Source of the DNA: Streptomyces sp. NBC_01353
Lineage (GTDB): Bacteria; Actinomycetota; Actinomycetes; Streptomycetales; Streptomycetaceae
Assembly (NCBI RefSeq): GCF_036237275.1
Contig: NZ_CP108352.1
Coordinates: forward strand, 3,906,001-3,970,000
DNA length: 64,000 nucleotides
Reading direction: 5' to 3'
The position numbers and the translations under genes were made by a program. Positions 1 through 8,477 of this stretch are shown in pieces (the stretch's first letter is position 1; every line of letters starts with the position of its first letter). A model generated the notes under the pieces. That model had not been told where the DNA came from. It saw only the letters and a list, made by a program, of their open reading frames with translations, and did no database searches.

Positions 1-2096
1 CGCACGGGGGCGCCCGTGTCGGTCAGGGCGTCGCCGCCGGTCGGCACGCCGCCGGTCAGGAGGCCGCCGCCGGCGCGCGCCGCACCGGTCGAGGTGGGGG
101 CCGTGGGGGGCTGCCATTCCTCGAGGCGGTCCTCCAGCTCCGCGGTGGTGATGCCGTCGAGCAGCCGCTCGACGGGTAGTTCGGCGCCGGTCGACCGATG
201 CAGGGCCGCGGCCAGCCGGACCGCGCGCAGCGAGTCCAGGCCGAGGGCGATGAGCGGCATCGTTCGGTCGAGTTCCGCCGCCGGCGTGCCGATCACGACG
301 GCGACGGCCTCGGCGACGACGGACGGGGCGGCGGCGGAGCCGGCGGTATCGGCGGATGCTTCGGAGGTGGCCGTGGGCCGCGGCGCGGCGACCCGCTTGA
401 GCCCGTCGGAGGCCCACAGGTCGCGGCAGGTGGAGCGGCGGATCTTGCCGCTCGTGGTGCGGGGAATGGTGCCCAGGCGCACGAGCGCGATGTCGCGCGG
501 CGCCAGGCCGTGCTCGGCGGCCAGGGCCTCGCGTACGGCGGCCAGGACGCCGGGTGCGTCGTCGGGGGTGAACCCGCGGGCCACCTCGTGGACGAGGACG
601 ACCTGTTCCTCGCCTCCGTCGTCGACGGAGAAGGCGGCGGAGCGGGTCGGCTGGAGCAGCGGGTGGGCGCGCTCGGCGGTCTGCTCGACGTCCTGCGGAT
701 AGTGGTTCCGGCCGCGCACCACCATCAGGTCCTTGATGCGGCCGGTGATGAACAGCTCGCCCTCGGACGTGAAGGCCAGGTCTCCGGTGCGCAGGAACGT
801 GCGCTCCGGGTGGGCGTCGAGCGTGGCCTCGAAGGTGCGGGCGGTCTCCTCCGTACGCTCCCAGTACCCGGCGGCGACGGACGGGCCGCTGATCCAGACC
901 TCGCCCACCTCGCCCTCGGCGCAGGGGTGGCCGTCGGCGACGACGAGGACCAGGTCCTCGCCCTGAGGGGTGCCGCAGCCGGTCAGCGAGAGACGGGGGC
1001 GGGCGTTGTCGCCCGCGGGTTCGGCGCTGCCGCGTTCGAGGGCGGCGCGGTCGAGGTCGAGGACACGGGGGGCTTCCCCGCGGGTCGGGCCGCCGGTGGC
1101 GAACAGCGTCGTCTCCGCCAGGCCGTAGCAGGGGTGGAAGGCGCGCGGGGAGAATCCGGAGACCTCGAACGCGGCGGCGAACTGCGCCATGGTGGAGGGG
1201 CGGACGGGCTCGGCGCCCATCATCGCGTGGCGCCAGCTGGACAGGTCGAGCGCGGCCCGGTCCTCCTCGCCGATCCGCCGGACGCATTCGAGGTAGGCGA
1301 AGTCGGGGGCGGCGGAGACGGTGCCCCGGGTGCGGCTGATCGCGTCCAGCCAGAGCAGGGGCCTGCGCAGGAACGTCATCGGGGCCATCAGGACGCTGGG
1401 GAAGCCGGCGTACAGCGGCTGCAGGATGCCGCCGATCAGCCCCATGTCGTGGTACGGCGGGAGCCAGCTCACGCCCCGGCTGTCGGGGCCGGAGTCGACG
1501 GCCTGCCCGATGGTGGCCGAGTTGTGCACCAGGTTGTCGTGCCGGACCATCACGCCCTTGGGGCGGCCCGTCGAACCGGAGGTGTACTGGAGGAACGCGA
1601 GCGAGTCCGGCCGGGGCCCCCGCCCGTCCCACGTCTCGGCGAGCTCCGCGGGCAGCTCGTCCGTGATCAGCCAGCCGGGGAACGCGGTGGCGGACAGCTC
1701 CGGGTACTGCGCGTCGAGGGCGGTCGCGGTGGCCCGGTCGCTGAGCGCGAGCACCGCTCCGGCGTCGGTGGCGGCGGCCAGCACCATCGGTACGCCGTGC
1801 CGGCCCGCCGGCAGGTGGACGGGGACGGCGACCACGCCCGCGTACAGGCAGCCGAGGAATCCCACCACGTAGTCCACGCCCGGCGGGTACAGCAGCACCG
1901 CCCGCTCGCCGGCGAGTCCGCGCGCACCGAGCGCGGCGGCCACCGTCCTGGCCCTGCGGTCGATGTCCGCGTAGCTCAGGACGAGTTCGCCGGTGTCGGC
2001 GAGGAACTCGAAGGCCGTGCGGTCCGGTGTGCCGTCCGCGCGATCGCGCAGGATGTCGACGAAGGTCCCGCCGCGGGGACGGAGCGCTGAGTGCAC
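1..2096 (-). CDS. Fatty acyl-AMP ligase with C-terminal carrier domain (partial, runs off left edge)
   Basis: This enzyme would activate a carboxylic acid, usually fatty or aryl, as the acyl-adenylate and load it onto its own carrier domain to start an assembly line. Visible motifs are YTSGSTGRPKGVMV (adenylation A3), LPPYHDMGLIGG (typical of the FAAL/FadD32 branch), YGLAETTLF, TGDLAF, and GKIRRS with the catalytic Lys region. A carrier domain follows with LGLDSLRAVRL, where the Ser takes phosphopantetheine. The frame is still open at base 1 after a Pro/Gly linker, so another domain, perhaps condensation, probably follows. The GTG start at 2096 is chosen because AGGAG lies about 8 bases upstream. 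It is the last visible gene of the leftward operon. The acyl substrate cannot be read from the sequence. Confidence 0.9.
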   Translation of the reverse strand, partial: MHSALRPRGGTFVDILRDRADGTPDRTAFEFLADTGELVLSYADIDRRARTVAAALGARGLAGERAVLLYPPGVDYVVGFLGCLYAGVVAVPVHLPAGRHGVPMVLAAATDAGAVLALSDRATATALDAQYPELSATAFPGWLITDELPAELAETWDGRGPRPDSLAFLQYTSGSTGRPKGVMVRHDNLVHNSATIGQAVDSGPDSRGVSWLPPYHDMGLIGGILQPLYAGFPSVLMAPMTFLRRPLLWLDAISRTRGTVSAAPDFAYLECVRRIGEEDRAALDLSSWRHAMMGAEPVRPSTMAQFAAAFEVSGFSPRAFHPCYGLAETTLFATGGPTRGEAPRVLDLDRAALERGSAEPAGDNARPRLSLTGCGTPQGEDLVLVVADGHPCAEGEVGEVWISGPSVAAGYWERTEETARTFEATLDAHPERTFLRTGDLAFTSEGELFITGRIKDLMVVRGRNHYPQDVEQTAERAHPLLQPTRSAAFSVDDGGEEQVVLVHEVARGFTPDDAPGVLAAVREALAAEHGLAPRDIALVRLGTIPRTTSGKIRRSTCRDLWASDGLKRVAAPRPTATSEASADTAGSAAAPSVVAEAVAVVIGTPAAELDRTMPLIALGLDSLRAVRLAAALHRSTGAELPVERLLDGITTAELEDRLEEWQPPTAPTSTGAARAGGGLLTGGVPTGGDALTDTGAPV

Positions 2097-2174
2097 GGGG
2101 GTGCTCCTGGGGGTAGCTGCGGCCGTACGCCGTGACAGCGGGCCGGTCGGGGAAAGGGGCTGGTCAGGCCGGGT

Positions 2175-2876
2175 TCACAGCAGGGCCGGGGCGGCACAGG
2201 CCGCCACGAACGTGCTGAACAGGTGGTCCTCGTGGGCGACTTCGGGATGCCACTGCACGCCCAGGACGAACCGCTTGGCCGGGTCCTCGACCACCTCGGC
2301 GAGGCCGTCGTCGCTGAGTCCGGTGACCCGCAGGGAACCGGGGTCGGCGACGCCCTGGTGGTGGTGGGAGTTGACGACGGCCTCGGCGCCGTAGACGGAG
2401 GCGGCCAGGGAGCCCTCGGTGAAGCGCACCGGATGCTCGCCGAACACACCGGGCTCCGGGAGGTGCCCGGTGTGACCGAGCACGTCGGGCAGGTGCTGGT
2501 GGAGCGTGCCGCCGTAGAGGAGCGTCAGCAGCTGCAGGCCGCGGCAGATGCCGAGGACCGGCAGGTCGCGCTCCAGCGCGCCGCGCAGCAGGAGCAGCTC
2601 GCCGGCGTCCCGGCCGAGGGCCGGCGGGTCGGTACGCGGGTGGCGGGGCTGTCCGTAGCGCTCGGGGTCGATGTCGGCGCCGCCGGGCAGCATCAGCCCG
2701 TCGAGCCGGTCGAGGACCGCGTCGTCGAGGTCGTCGGGGGGCAGGACGACGGCCCGGCCGCCGTTGGCCGCGATCCCCCGCACATAGCTCTGCTGGATCA
2801 TCGTCGCCTGGGTGTCCCAGATGTCCCACCGGGCGCGGTCCTGGTAGGCGGCGATGCCGATGACGGGACGGCTCAT
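2175..2876 (-). CDS. PuuD-like class I glutamine amidotransferase / gamma-glutamyl hydrolase (peptidase C26)
   Basis: A 233-residue class I amidotransferase-fold hydrolase of the PuuD type, which cleaves gamma-glutamyl amides such as gamma-glutamyl-GABA. The nucleophile Cys111 sits in VLGICRGLQ and the His/Glu pair is in VQWHPEV near the C-terminus. LPGGADIDPERYG is characteristic of the PuuD branch. The ATG at 2876 overlaps the stop of the preceding PLP-enzyme gene (ATGA), so translation is probably coupled. A longer in-frame ORF to 2954 is rejected because its extra residues are low-complexity and lie inside that gene. A gamma-glutamyl ligase of the glutamine-synthetase fold sits at the other end of the cluster (28535-29902). 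The two may add and remove a gamma-glutamyl protecting group, but this is inferred from context. Confidence 0.88.
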   Translation of the reverse strand: MSRPVIGIAAYQDRARWDIWDTQATMIQQSYVRGIAANGGRAVVLPPDDLDDAVLDRLDGLMLPGGADIDPERYGQPRHPRTDPPALGRDAGELLLLRGALERDLPVLGICRGLQLLTLLYGGTLHQHLPDVLGHTGHLPEPGVFGEHPVRFTEGSLAASVYGAEAVVNSHHHQGVADPGSLRVTGLSDDGLAEVVEDPAKRFVLGVQWHPEVAHEDHLFSTFVAACAAPALL

Positions 2877-4234
2877 CGCGTACCGCCTCCGACTCCGGCG
2901 GGGACCGGGGCGGGCAGGGCGTCCGGCGAGACCGTGCGCAGCGACGAGGCGCACAGCGCCAGCGCGTCCTGGAGCAGCGGGGAGTCACCGGCGAGCGGAG
3001 CGCCGTACGGGGTGCGGGTGCGCAGGGCGGCGACGCGGCGGGCGAGCTCGTCCGCCGGAGCCGTGTCGCGCACGGCGGCCACGAAGACGTCGGCCAGTTC
3101 GGTGAAGTCCTCGCCGGAAAGGCCCTGGTAGGTGGCCTCGTTGAGGCCGATGCGGACGCCCTGGCCGGTGAAGCCCGGCAGGCCGGCCATGAAGTTGACG
3201 CGCAGTCCGGCGGCGAAGAGCCGGTCGCTGGCCACCTTCGCGGGGACGCCGTCCGCCTCGGGGTCGAGCCACAGCTGGTGTCCCGCGGAGTAGCCTCGGT
3301 CGGCGGCCATCACCGTGAGTCCGCGCTCGGTGAGCAGCTGCCCGAAGCGCCGGGTGTGGGCGACGACGGCGCGGGCGTAGTCGGCGCCGCCGAAGTCACG
3401 GAACTCGAGCAGGGAGATGCCGAGGCTGATCGTCGCCGCGAAGTGATGGTTGCTGATCATGAAGTCCTGGGTCTCGCGGATGCGCCGCTCGACCTCCTTG
3501 TTCCGCGTCAGCAGAACGGCCTTCTGCGGGCCGGGGAACGTCTTGTGGGTGGAACCGCCGAAACTGTCCGCGCCCTCGTCGAGCGGGTTGCGGAACACTC
3601 CGGCGAGCACCAGGCCCAGCCAGTGGCTGGCGTCGACGTGCACCAGCGTCTCGGGGCTCACCCGGCGGACCGTGGCCACCAGGCTCGCGACGTCCAGGGG
3701 GAAGAGGCAGTGCGACTGGTCGACGTAGAGCAGCGTCGGGCGGACCCGGCCGAGGAGCTCGGCGGCGTGGTCCAGGTCCAGCGCGTGGGGGTCGTCGCCG
3801 GTCAGGAACTCGACGCGCAGACCGAGCCGTTCGGCGACCTGCGGGGTCGCGTAGTGGCCGCCGAGGTCCGGGCTGATGGTGACGACGGTGGAGCCGGGCT
3901 CGCCACCGAGGGTGGCCAGCGCCAGGGTCATGGCGTTGAGGCCGCTGAGCGGGCGGACGGTGACGTAGTCGGCGCGGCCGAGCTCCTCCAGGAGCGGGAC
4001 GGTGAGGCCCATCTCCAGGTCGCGCAGGTGCTGGGCGCCGCGGAAGTGCCAGCCGTCCGGGTTGTCGCTCTCGTTGAAGAAGTAGCGGTGGTACGCGTCG
4101 AGCATCATCGGCAGCTTCGCTATGCCGGACATGGCCGTCTCGGAGGGGACCATGCTGAGGGTGCGGTTCGCGTGCTCCTCGTTGCGCACGAGCAGCCGCA
4201 TGACGTCGCCGAGGGTCGGGCTCTCGTACGGCAT
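2873..4234 (-). CDS. SHMT-fold PLP-dependent enzyme (serine hydroxymethyltransferase-like)
   Basis: A 453-residue fold-type I PLP enzyme resembling serine hydroxymethyltransferase. The PLP lysine is Lys231 in GGSTHKTFPGP (canonical GlyA has TTTTHKTLRGP), and VDASHWLGLVLAG at about 200-212 matches the SHMT Asp/His region. The N-terminus has NRTLSMVPSET, close to the GlyA substrate-binding segment. Differences from housekeeping GlyA in the Lys motif, together with the cluster setting, suggest a specialised C-C bond-forming or beta-replacement reaction on glycine, serine or a similar amino acid. It starts at an ATG with GGAAAGGAC upstream and lies 23 bases after hypF, with a 4-base overlap to the amidotransferase gene. 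The true substrate is unknown. Next to HypE/HypF, a role in capturing a one-carbon or cyano group is an attractive inference. Confidence 0.85.
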   Translation of the reverse strand: MPYESPTLGDVMRLLVRNEEHANRTLSMVPSETAMSGIAKLPMMLDAYHRYFFNESDNPDGWHFRGAQHLRDLEMGLTVPLLEELGRADYVTVRPLSGLNAMTLALATLGGEPGSTVVTISPDLGGHYATPQVAERLGLRVEFLTGDDPHALDLDHAAELLGRVRPTLLYVDQSHCLFPLDVASLVATVRRVSPETLVHVDASHWLGLVLAGVFRNPLDEGADSFGGSTHKTFPGPQKAVLLTRNKEVERRIRETQDFMISNHHFAATISLGISLLEFRDFGGADYARAVVAHTRRFGQLLTERGLTVMAADRGYSAGHQLWLDPEADGVPAKVASDRLFAAGLRVNFMAGLPGFTGQGVRIGLNEATYQGLSGEDFTELADVFVAAVRDTAPADELARRVAALRTRTPYGAPLAGDSPLLQDALALCASSLRTVSPDALPAPVPAGVGGGTR

Positions 4235-4257
4235 GGTCTTGTCCTTTCCATCGGTGG

Positions 4258-6636
4258 TCACGGGTGGGTGGTCCTCTCGTGCAGGCGGGCGCCGGCGACC
4301 ATCACCTGGCCGAGCGCGATGCCGCCGTCGTTGGTCGGGACCTGCTGGTGGACGTACGCCTCGAATCCCGCCCTGCGCAGCTCGACCAGGCAGTTGACGA
4401 GCAGGAACTCGTTGAGGAACACGCCGCCCGAGAGCACGACCTGGGTGGTGCCGAGCGTCCGGCGGATCTCCTCGCACCGCTCGGTCACCATGGCGACCAC
4501 GGAGGAGTGGAACCGGCGGCTGACGACCTCCGCAGCGGTACCGCGCGCGAGGTCCGCCGCGATCTCGCGGACGACCGGGCGCGGGTCGATCTCGACCACG
4601 CCGTCCCGTTCGCCGCGGCCGAAGGCGTACGGCTCGGCCAGGATGAGGTCCCGGCCCAGCAGGCCTTCCAGCTCGATCGGGCCCTGCGCCTCGTACTCGG
4701 CGTGGGAGCAGATGCCGACCAGCGCGGCGACACCGTCGAAGAGGCGCCCCATGCTGGAGGCGAGCGGAGCGTTGATCGAGCGCCGCACCATCGTGGTGTA
4801 GACGTGCCGGGCCTGCTCGTCCAGGGCGTGCAGGGCGGGGAAGGCCGCGTGGGCGGCGTCCGGGTCGTCGAAGGCATCGAGGGCGAGGGCGAAGCCGGTA
4901 CGGATCGGCTCCTGGACCGCCTTGTCGCCGCCGAGCAGCGGGATCGGCCGCAGATGGGCGGCGCGGTCCACCGCGGCGAACGAACCGTGCAGGAACTCGC
5001 CGCCCCAGATGGTGCCGTCCTCGCCGTAGCCGGTGCCGTCGAAGACGACCCCGAGGGTGGCGCCGTCGAGCCGGTTCTCCGCCATGCAGGAGGCCATGTG
5101 GGCGTGGTGGTGCTGGACCGGGAACACCTCGCGCGACGCCTCGTCGTCGGCGAGGACGCGGGAGCGGAAGGAGGGGTGCATGTCGACCGCGACGACGCCC
5201 GGCTCCAGCTCGTACAGCTCGGCCAGGTGGGCGGCGGTGTGCCGGTGCGAGGCGAAGGTCTCGTCGTTCTTCAGATCGCCGATGTGCTGGCTGACGTAGA
5301 CCTCCTGGCCGGAGCCGAGCGCCACGGTGGTCTTCAGCTCGGCGCCGTACGCGAGGATCTGCGGCAGGTCGCCGGCGACGGGGACGGGGTACGGGGCGTA
5401 GCCGCGGGCCCGCCGGACGAAGCTGACGAGCGGCTCGGCGAGCTCGGGGTGGACCGAGCGGCGGACGACGGAGTCGTCGACCCGGATGTGGATGTCCCGG
5501 TCGTGGTGCAGGACCAGGTCGGCCACCTCGAAGAGGTCGCGCAGCGCCTCGTCGTTGCGATAGGCGATGGGGCTGCCGGAGATGTTGCCGCTCGTCATCA
5601 CCAGGACGTCGAGTCCGGGCCGTTCGAGCAGCAGATGGTGCAGCGGTGCGGACGGCAGCATCACGCCGAGGTTGGGGTTGCGCGGCGCGATCGACTCCGG
5701 CAGGCCGAGTCCGGCGGCCTTGCGCAGCAGGACGACGGGGCGGGCAGGGGAGCCGAGCAGCTCGCCGTCGCCCTCGTCGAGCTCCACGAAGCGGGCGGCG
5801 GAGGCGATGTCCTCCACCATCAGCGCGAAGGGCTTGGAGTCGCGGCGCTTGCGCCGACGCAGCAGGGCGACGGCTTCCGCGTTGCGGGCGTCCGCGACCA
5901 GGTGGAAGCCGCCGACGCTCTTGACGGCCACGATCCGGCCGGCGGCCAGGGCCGCCGTCGTCGCGGTCAGCGCCTCGTCGTCCCGGGCGATCTCGCCCTC
6001 GGGCGAGGCCAGCGTCAGCCGGGGCCCGCAGTCGGGGCAGGCGTTCGGCTGGGCGTGGTAGCGCCGGTCTGCGGGGTCCTCGTACTCCGACCGGCACCGC
6101 TCGCACATCCGGAAGACCGCCATGGTGGTCTGTTCCCGGTCGTACGGCAGGCGCCGGATCAGCGAGTAACGGGGCCCGCAGTGCGTGCAGTTGGTGAAGG
6201 GGTAGCGGTGCCGGCGGTCCGCCGGGTCCCGCACCTCCGCCAGGCACGCGTCGCACACGTGCGAGTCGGGCGCCACGATGGTGCCGGCCCGGCCGTCGCG
6301 TACGCTCTCGCGGATCTCGAACCCGCTGTACGCGTCGGCCGGTGCCAGGTCGTCGCGGCTCTCGATCCGCACCTCGTTGACCCGCGCCAGCGGCGGGGCC
6401 TGGGTGCTCAGCGCCTCCTGGAAGGCGCCGAGCACGTCGGACGGTCCGCACACCAGAGTCTGCACACCGTGGTTGTCGTTGAGCACCCAGCCGGTCAGTC
6501 CGAGTCGGTGGGCGAGGGTGTGGACGAAGGGCCGGTAGCCCACGCCCTGCACCACGCCGTTGACCCGGATCAGCCACTGGCTCGGACGGGAGTCGTGGAC
6601 GCTCTCCACGGACCCGGTGTCGGTGATCTGCTGCAC
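4258..6636 (-). CDS. hypF: HypF, carbamoyl phosphate-dependent carbamoyltransferase
   Basis: A full-length (792 aa) HypF. HypF uses carbamoyl phosphate and ATP to make carbamoyl-adenylate and carbamoylates the C-terminal cysteine of HypE. Domains in order: acylphosphatase (VNGVVQGVGYRPFVHTL at about 25-41), four CxxC zinc ligand pairs (C128/131, C150/153, C178/181, C200/203), a YrdC-like domain, then a Kae1-like domain with the metal motif VQHHHAHMAS. All these elements look intact, which separates it from TobZ-type O-carbamoyltransferases that lack the acylphosphatase and zinc-finger parts. The GTG start has GGAG 8 bases upstream and lies 13 bases after hypE. No hydrogenase structural gene and no hypA, hypB, hypC or hypD is present in the window. 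Confidence 0.95.
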   Translation of the reverse strand: MQQITDTGSVESVHDSRPSQWLIRVNGVVQGVGYRPFVHTLAHRLGLTGWVLNDNHGVQTLVCGPSDVLGAFQEALSTQAPPLARVNEVRIESRDDLAPADAYSGFEIRESVRDGRAGTIVAPDSHVCDACLAEVRDPADRRHRYPFTNCTHCGPRYSLIRRLPYDREQTTMAVFRMCERCRSEYEDPADRRYHAQPNACPDCGPRLTLASPEGEIARDDEALTATTAALAAGRIVAVKSVGGFHLVADARNAEAVALLRRRKRRDSKPFALMVEDIASAARFVELDEGDGELLGSPARPVVLLRKAAGLGLPESIAPRNPNLGVMLPSAPLHHLLLERPGLDVLVMTSGNISGSPIAYRNDEALRDLFEVADLVLHHDRDIHIRVDDSVVRRSVHPELAEPLVSFVRRARGYAPYPVPVAGDLPQILAYGAELKTTVALGSGQEVYVSQHIGDLKNDETFASHRHTAAHLAELYELEPGVVAVDMHPSFRSRVLADDEASREVFPVQHHHAHMASCMAENRLDGATLGVVFDGTGYGEDGTIWGGEFLHGSFAAVDRAAHLRPIPLLGGDKAVQEPIRTGFALALDAFDDPDAAHAAFPALHALDEQARHVYTTMVRRSINAPLASSMGRLFDGVAALVGICSHAEYEAQGPIELEGLLGRDLILAEPYAFGRGERDGVVEIDPRPVVREIAADLARGTAAEVVSRRFHSSVVAMVTERCEEIRRTLGTTQVVLSGGVFLNEFLLVNCLVELRRAGFEAYVHQQVPTNDGGIALGQVMVAGARLHERTTHP

Positions 6637-6649
6637 TGGACCGCTCCGC

Positions 6650-7675
6650 TCAGCAGAGACGCGGGAGTTCCGCGCCCTGCAGTTCCTCGATCGTCTGGAC
6701 CTTGCCGTCGGCGCCGGTCATCTCGACCGCGGCCTCGGCCCGGTCGGTGATCTCGCCGATGACCACGGCGTGCTTGCCGTACGGGTGCGCGTGCAGGGCG
6801 GCCAGGACCTCGTCCACCGCCTCGGGGGCGACGAAGAGGGCGAGGCAGCCCTCGTTGGCGGCGTTGATCGGGTTGATGCCGAGCATGTCCGAGGCCATGC
6901 GGGTGGCGAACTCGATCGGCAGGTCCTCCTCCCGCACCGAGACGACCCGGCCGACGGCCGAGGAGTACTCGTGCAGGACGGCGTTGAGGCCGCCGCGCGT
7001 GACGTCGCGCATGGAGTGCACCGCACCGCGCTCGATCAGCTCGTCGAGGCCCGCGATCATCCCGTTCAGCGGCGCGCAGTCGCTGAGGACGTTGGTCTCG
7101 AAGCCGAGGCCCTCGCGGACGGACAGCAGGTGGACGGTGTGGTTGCCGATCGGACCGCTCAGGATGATCCGGTCGCCGGGGCGGACCGAGGTCATGCGCA
7201 GCGGCTCACGGTGGAAGACGCCGACGCCGGTGGTGTTGAGGAAGATCTGGTCCGCCTCACCCACGCCGACGACCTTGGTGTCACCGGCGACGATCTTGAC
7301 GCCGGCCTCCTTGGCGGTGTCCCGGATCGACTCCAGGACGCGGTGCAGGGTGGAGATCGGCAGACCGGTCTCCAGGATCATCGCCAACGTCAGGTACTCG
7401 GGCTTCGCGCCGACCACGGCAAGGTCGTTGACCGTTCCGCAGACCGCGATCTTCCCGATGTCGCCGTTTCCGAAAAGCGGCGGGTCGACGACGAAGGAAT
7501 CGGTGGTCAGTGCGATGTTGCCGGCCGGGACCGGCAGCATCGCGCTGTCTTCCATTTCTCCTGTGTAGACGTCCCCCAGCACACCCACCACGAAATCGAC
7601 CAGCTCCCGACTGAGTCGGGCCCCGGTGCCGTGGTCAAGGACGATCTTCTGATCCAGCAAGGACTTCGTGCTCAT
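6650..7675 (-). CDS. hypE: HypE, carbamoyl dehydratase (enzyme-thiocyanate forming)
   Basis: A 341-residue PurM/SelD-fold protein matching HypE over its whole length. HypE accepts a carbamoyl group on its C-terminal cysteine from HypF and dehydrates it with ATP to enzyme-bound thiocyanate, the cyanide donor for [NiFe] hydrogenase. Visible motifs are TTDSFVVDPPLFGNGDIGK and GTVNDLAVVGA (ATP binding), IVAGDTKVV, MRDVTRGGL, and the C-terminus LPRLC, where Cys341 is the carbamoyl/cyano carrier (PRIC in hydrogenase HypE). The tail cysteine is retained, so carbamoyl-to-cyano chemistry is probably still used. The ATG start has only a weak upstream purine stretch. It sits between the cysteine hydrolase gene and hypF in a biosynthetic operon, not a hydrogenase operon. 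Confidence 0.95.
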   Translation of the reverse strand: MSTKSLLDQKIVLDHGTGARLSRELVDFVVGVLGDVYTGEMEDSAMLPVPAGNIALTTDSFVVDPPLFGNGDIGKIAVCGTVNDLAVVGAKPEYLTLAMILETGLPISTLHRVLESIRDTAKEAGVKIVAGDTKVVGVGEADQIFLNTTGVGVFHREPLRMTSVRPGDRIILSGPIGNHTVHLLSVREGLGFETNVLSDCAPLNGMIAGLDELIERGAVHSMRDVTRGGLNAVLHEYSSAVGRVVSVREEDLPIEFATRMASDMLGINPINAANEGCLALFVAPEAVDEVLAALHAHPYGKHAVVIGEITDRAEAAVEMTGADGKVQTIEELQGAELPRLC

Positions 7676-7760
7676 TGCAGCGAGCCGTCTCTTTCGGCTG
7701 TAGGTGGATGGCGCGACGGAGGAGGACCCTGCCGTCTGCCGGTTCTTCAGGAATTCCGGG

Positions 7761-8345
7761 TCACGGGGTCTGGACGACCTTGCGGGGCAGCGCGCCCTCG
7801 CTGTCGATCACGCGCAGGATCTCGTCGGAGTCGACGACCGTCGCGCAGTAGCCGGCCAGCCAGTCCAGGGCGCGGACCTTGTCGGCCTCCTTGGCGGAGA
7901 CGACACAGTCGCTGGGGACGTAGACGTTGTAGCCGCGGAAGAAGGCGTCGGCGGCGGTCGTCTGGACGCAGATCTGGCCCTGCATGCCCGTCACCAGGAC
8001 GGTGTCGACACCGAGCGCCTGCAGGCGCTCGTGCAGGTCGGTCTCGTAGAAGCCGCTGTCCTTGTTCTTCTCGACGAGGATGTCGGTGTCCTCCAGGAAG
8101 ACCGGGAGGATCTCCGCGCCCTTGCTGCCCTTCTGCGAGGGGACGATGCCGTTGTGGAGCTCCACGTTCGGGTCGTCGGGCAGGTTGATCAGCTGCAGGT
8201 GGACGACGTGGTGACCACGCTTGCGCATCTCGTGGAGGAAGCCGGAGAAGGCCGGGGTGGCCTCGGTGACGGCGTCGATGCGCTCCTGGTTCTTGTGGAC
8301 CATGTCGTACTGGAGGTCGTTGGTGAGAACAGCGATCTTGCTCAT
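7761..8345 (-). CDS. Isochorismatase-like cysteine hydrolase
   Basis: A 194-residue member of the isochorismatase/nicotinamidase cysteine-hydrolase family. The catalytic triad is visible: Asp10 in LTNDLQYD, Lys95 in the EKNKDSGF segment, and Cys126 in GMQGQICVQTT. Members hydrolyse amides (nicotinamide, carbamoyl compounds), ureides or isochorismate, and the substrate cannot be assigned from sequence. The ATG at 8345 is preceded by GAGGAGA at 6 bases, better than the in-frame start at 8408. It is separated from hypE by 85 bases and from the free condensation gene by 132 bases, all in the same direction. No 2,3-dihydroxybenzoate genes are nearby, so a siderophore-type isochorismatase role is unlikely. 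An amidase step in the pathway fits better. Confidence 0.85.
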   Translation of the reverse strand: MSKIAVLTNDLQYDMVHKNQERIDAVTEATPAFSGFLHEMRKRGHHVVHLQLINLPDDPNVELHNGIVPSQKGSKGAEILPVFLEDTDILVEKNKDSGFYETDLHERLQALGVDTVLVTGMQGQICVQTTAADAFFRGYNVYVPSDCVVSAKEADKVRALDWLAGYCATVVDSDEILRVIDSEGALPRKVVQTP

Positions 8346-8477
8346 TCGTATCTCCTCGAAAAGCGAGCGTGGATTCCTCGCGGAGCTTCTCCGCGAGGCG
8401 CATTCCATGGGCCGAAGAATCTCCCGGAAACCAGGTCCGTAAGTAGTCGGGGAAACCCCCGACCCCCGGCCCCGACA

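Noticed and set aside
198-2090. Long plus-strand frame opposite the acyl-AMP ligase
   Set aside because: Low-complexity shadow of the minus-strand gene, with no domain or ribosome binding site.
4258-6636. HypF-like gene as a TobZ/NovN-type O-carbamoyltransferase
   Set aside because: The acylphosphatase domain and four CxxC pairs are present and hypE is adjacent, which fits true HypF.
4258-7675. HypE/HypF as part of a [NiFe] hydrogenase maturation operon
   Set aside because: No hydrogenase subunit, hypA, B, C or D gene lies in the 64 kb, and all close neighbours are biosynthetic.
7761-8345. Siderophore-type isochorismatase
   Set aside because: No isochorismate synthase, DhbA/EntA or 2,3-dihydroxybenzoate ligase gene is nearby, and no aryl carrier domain is fused.
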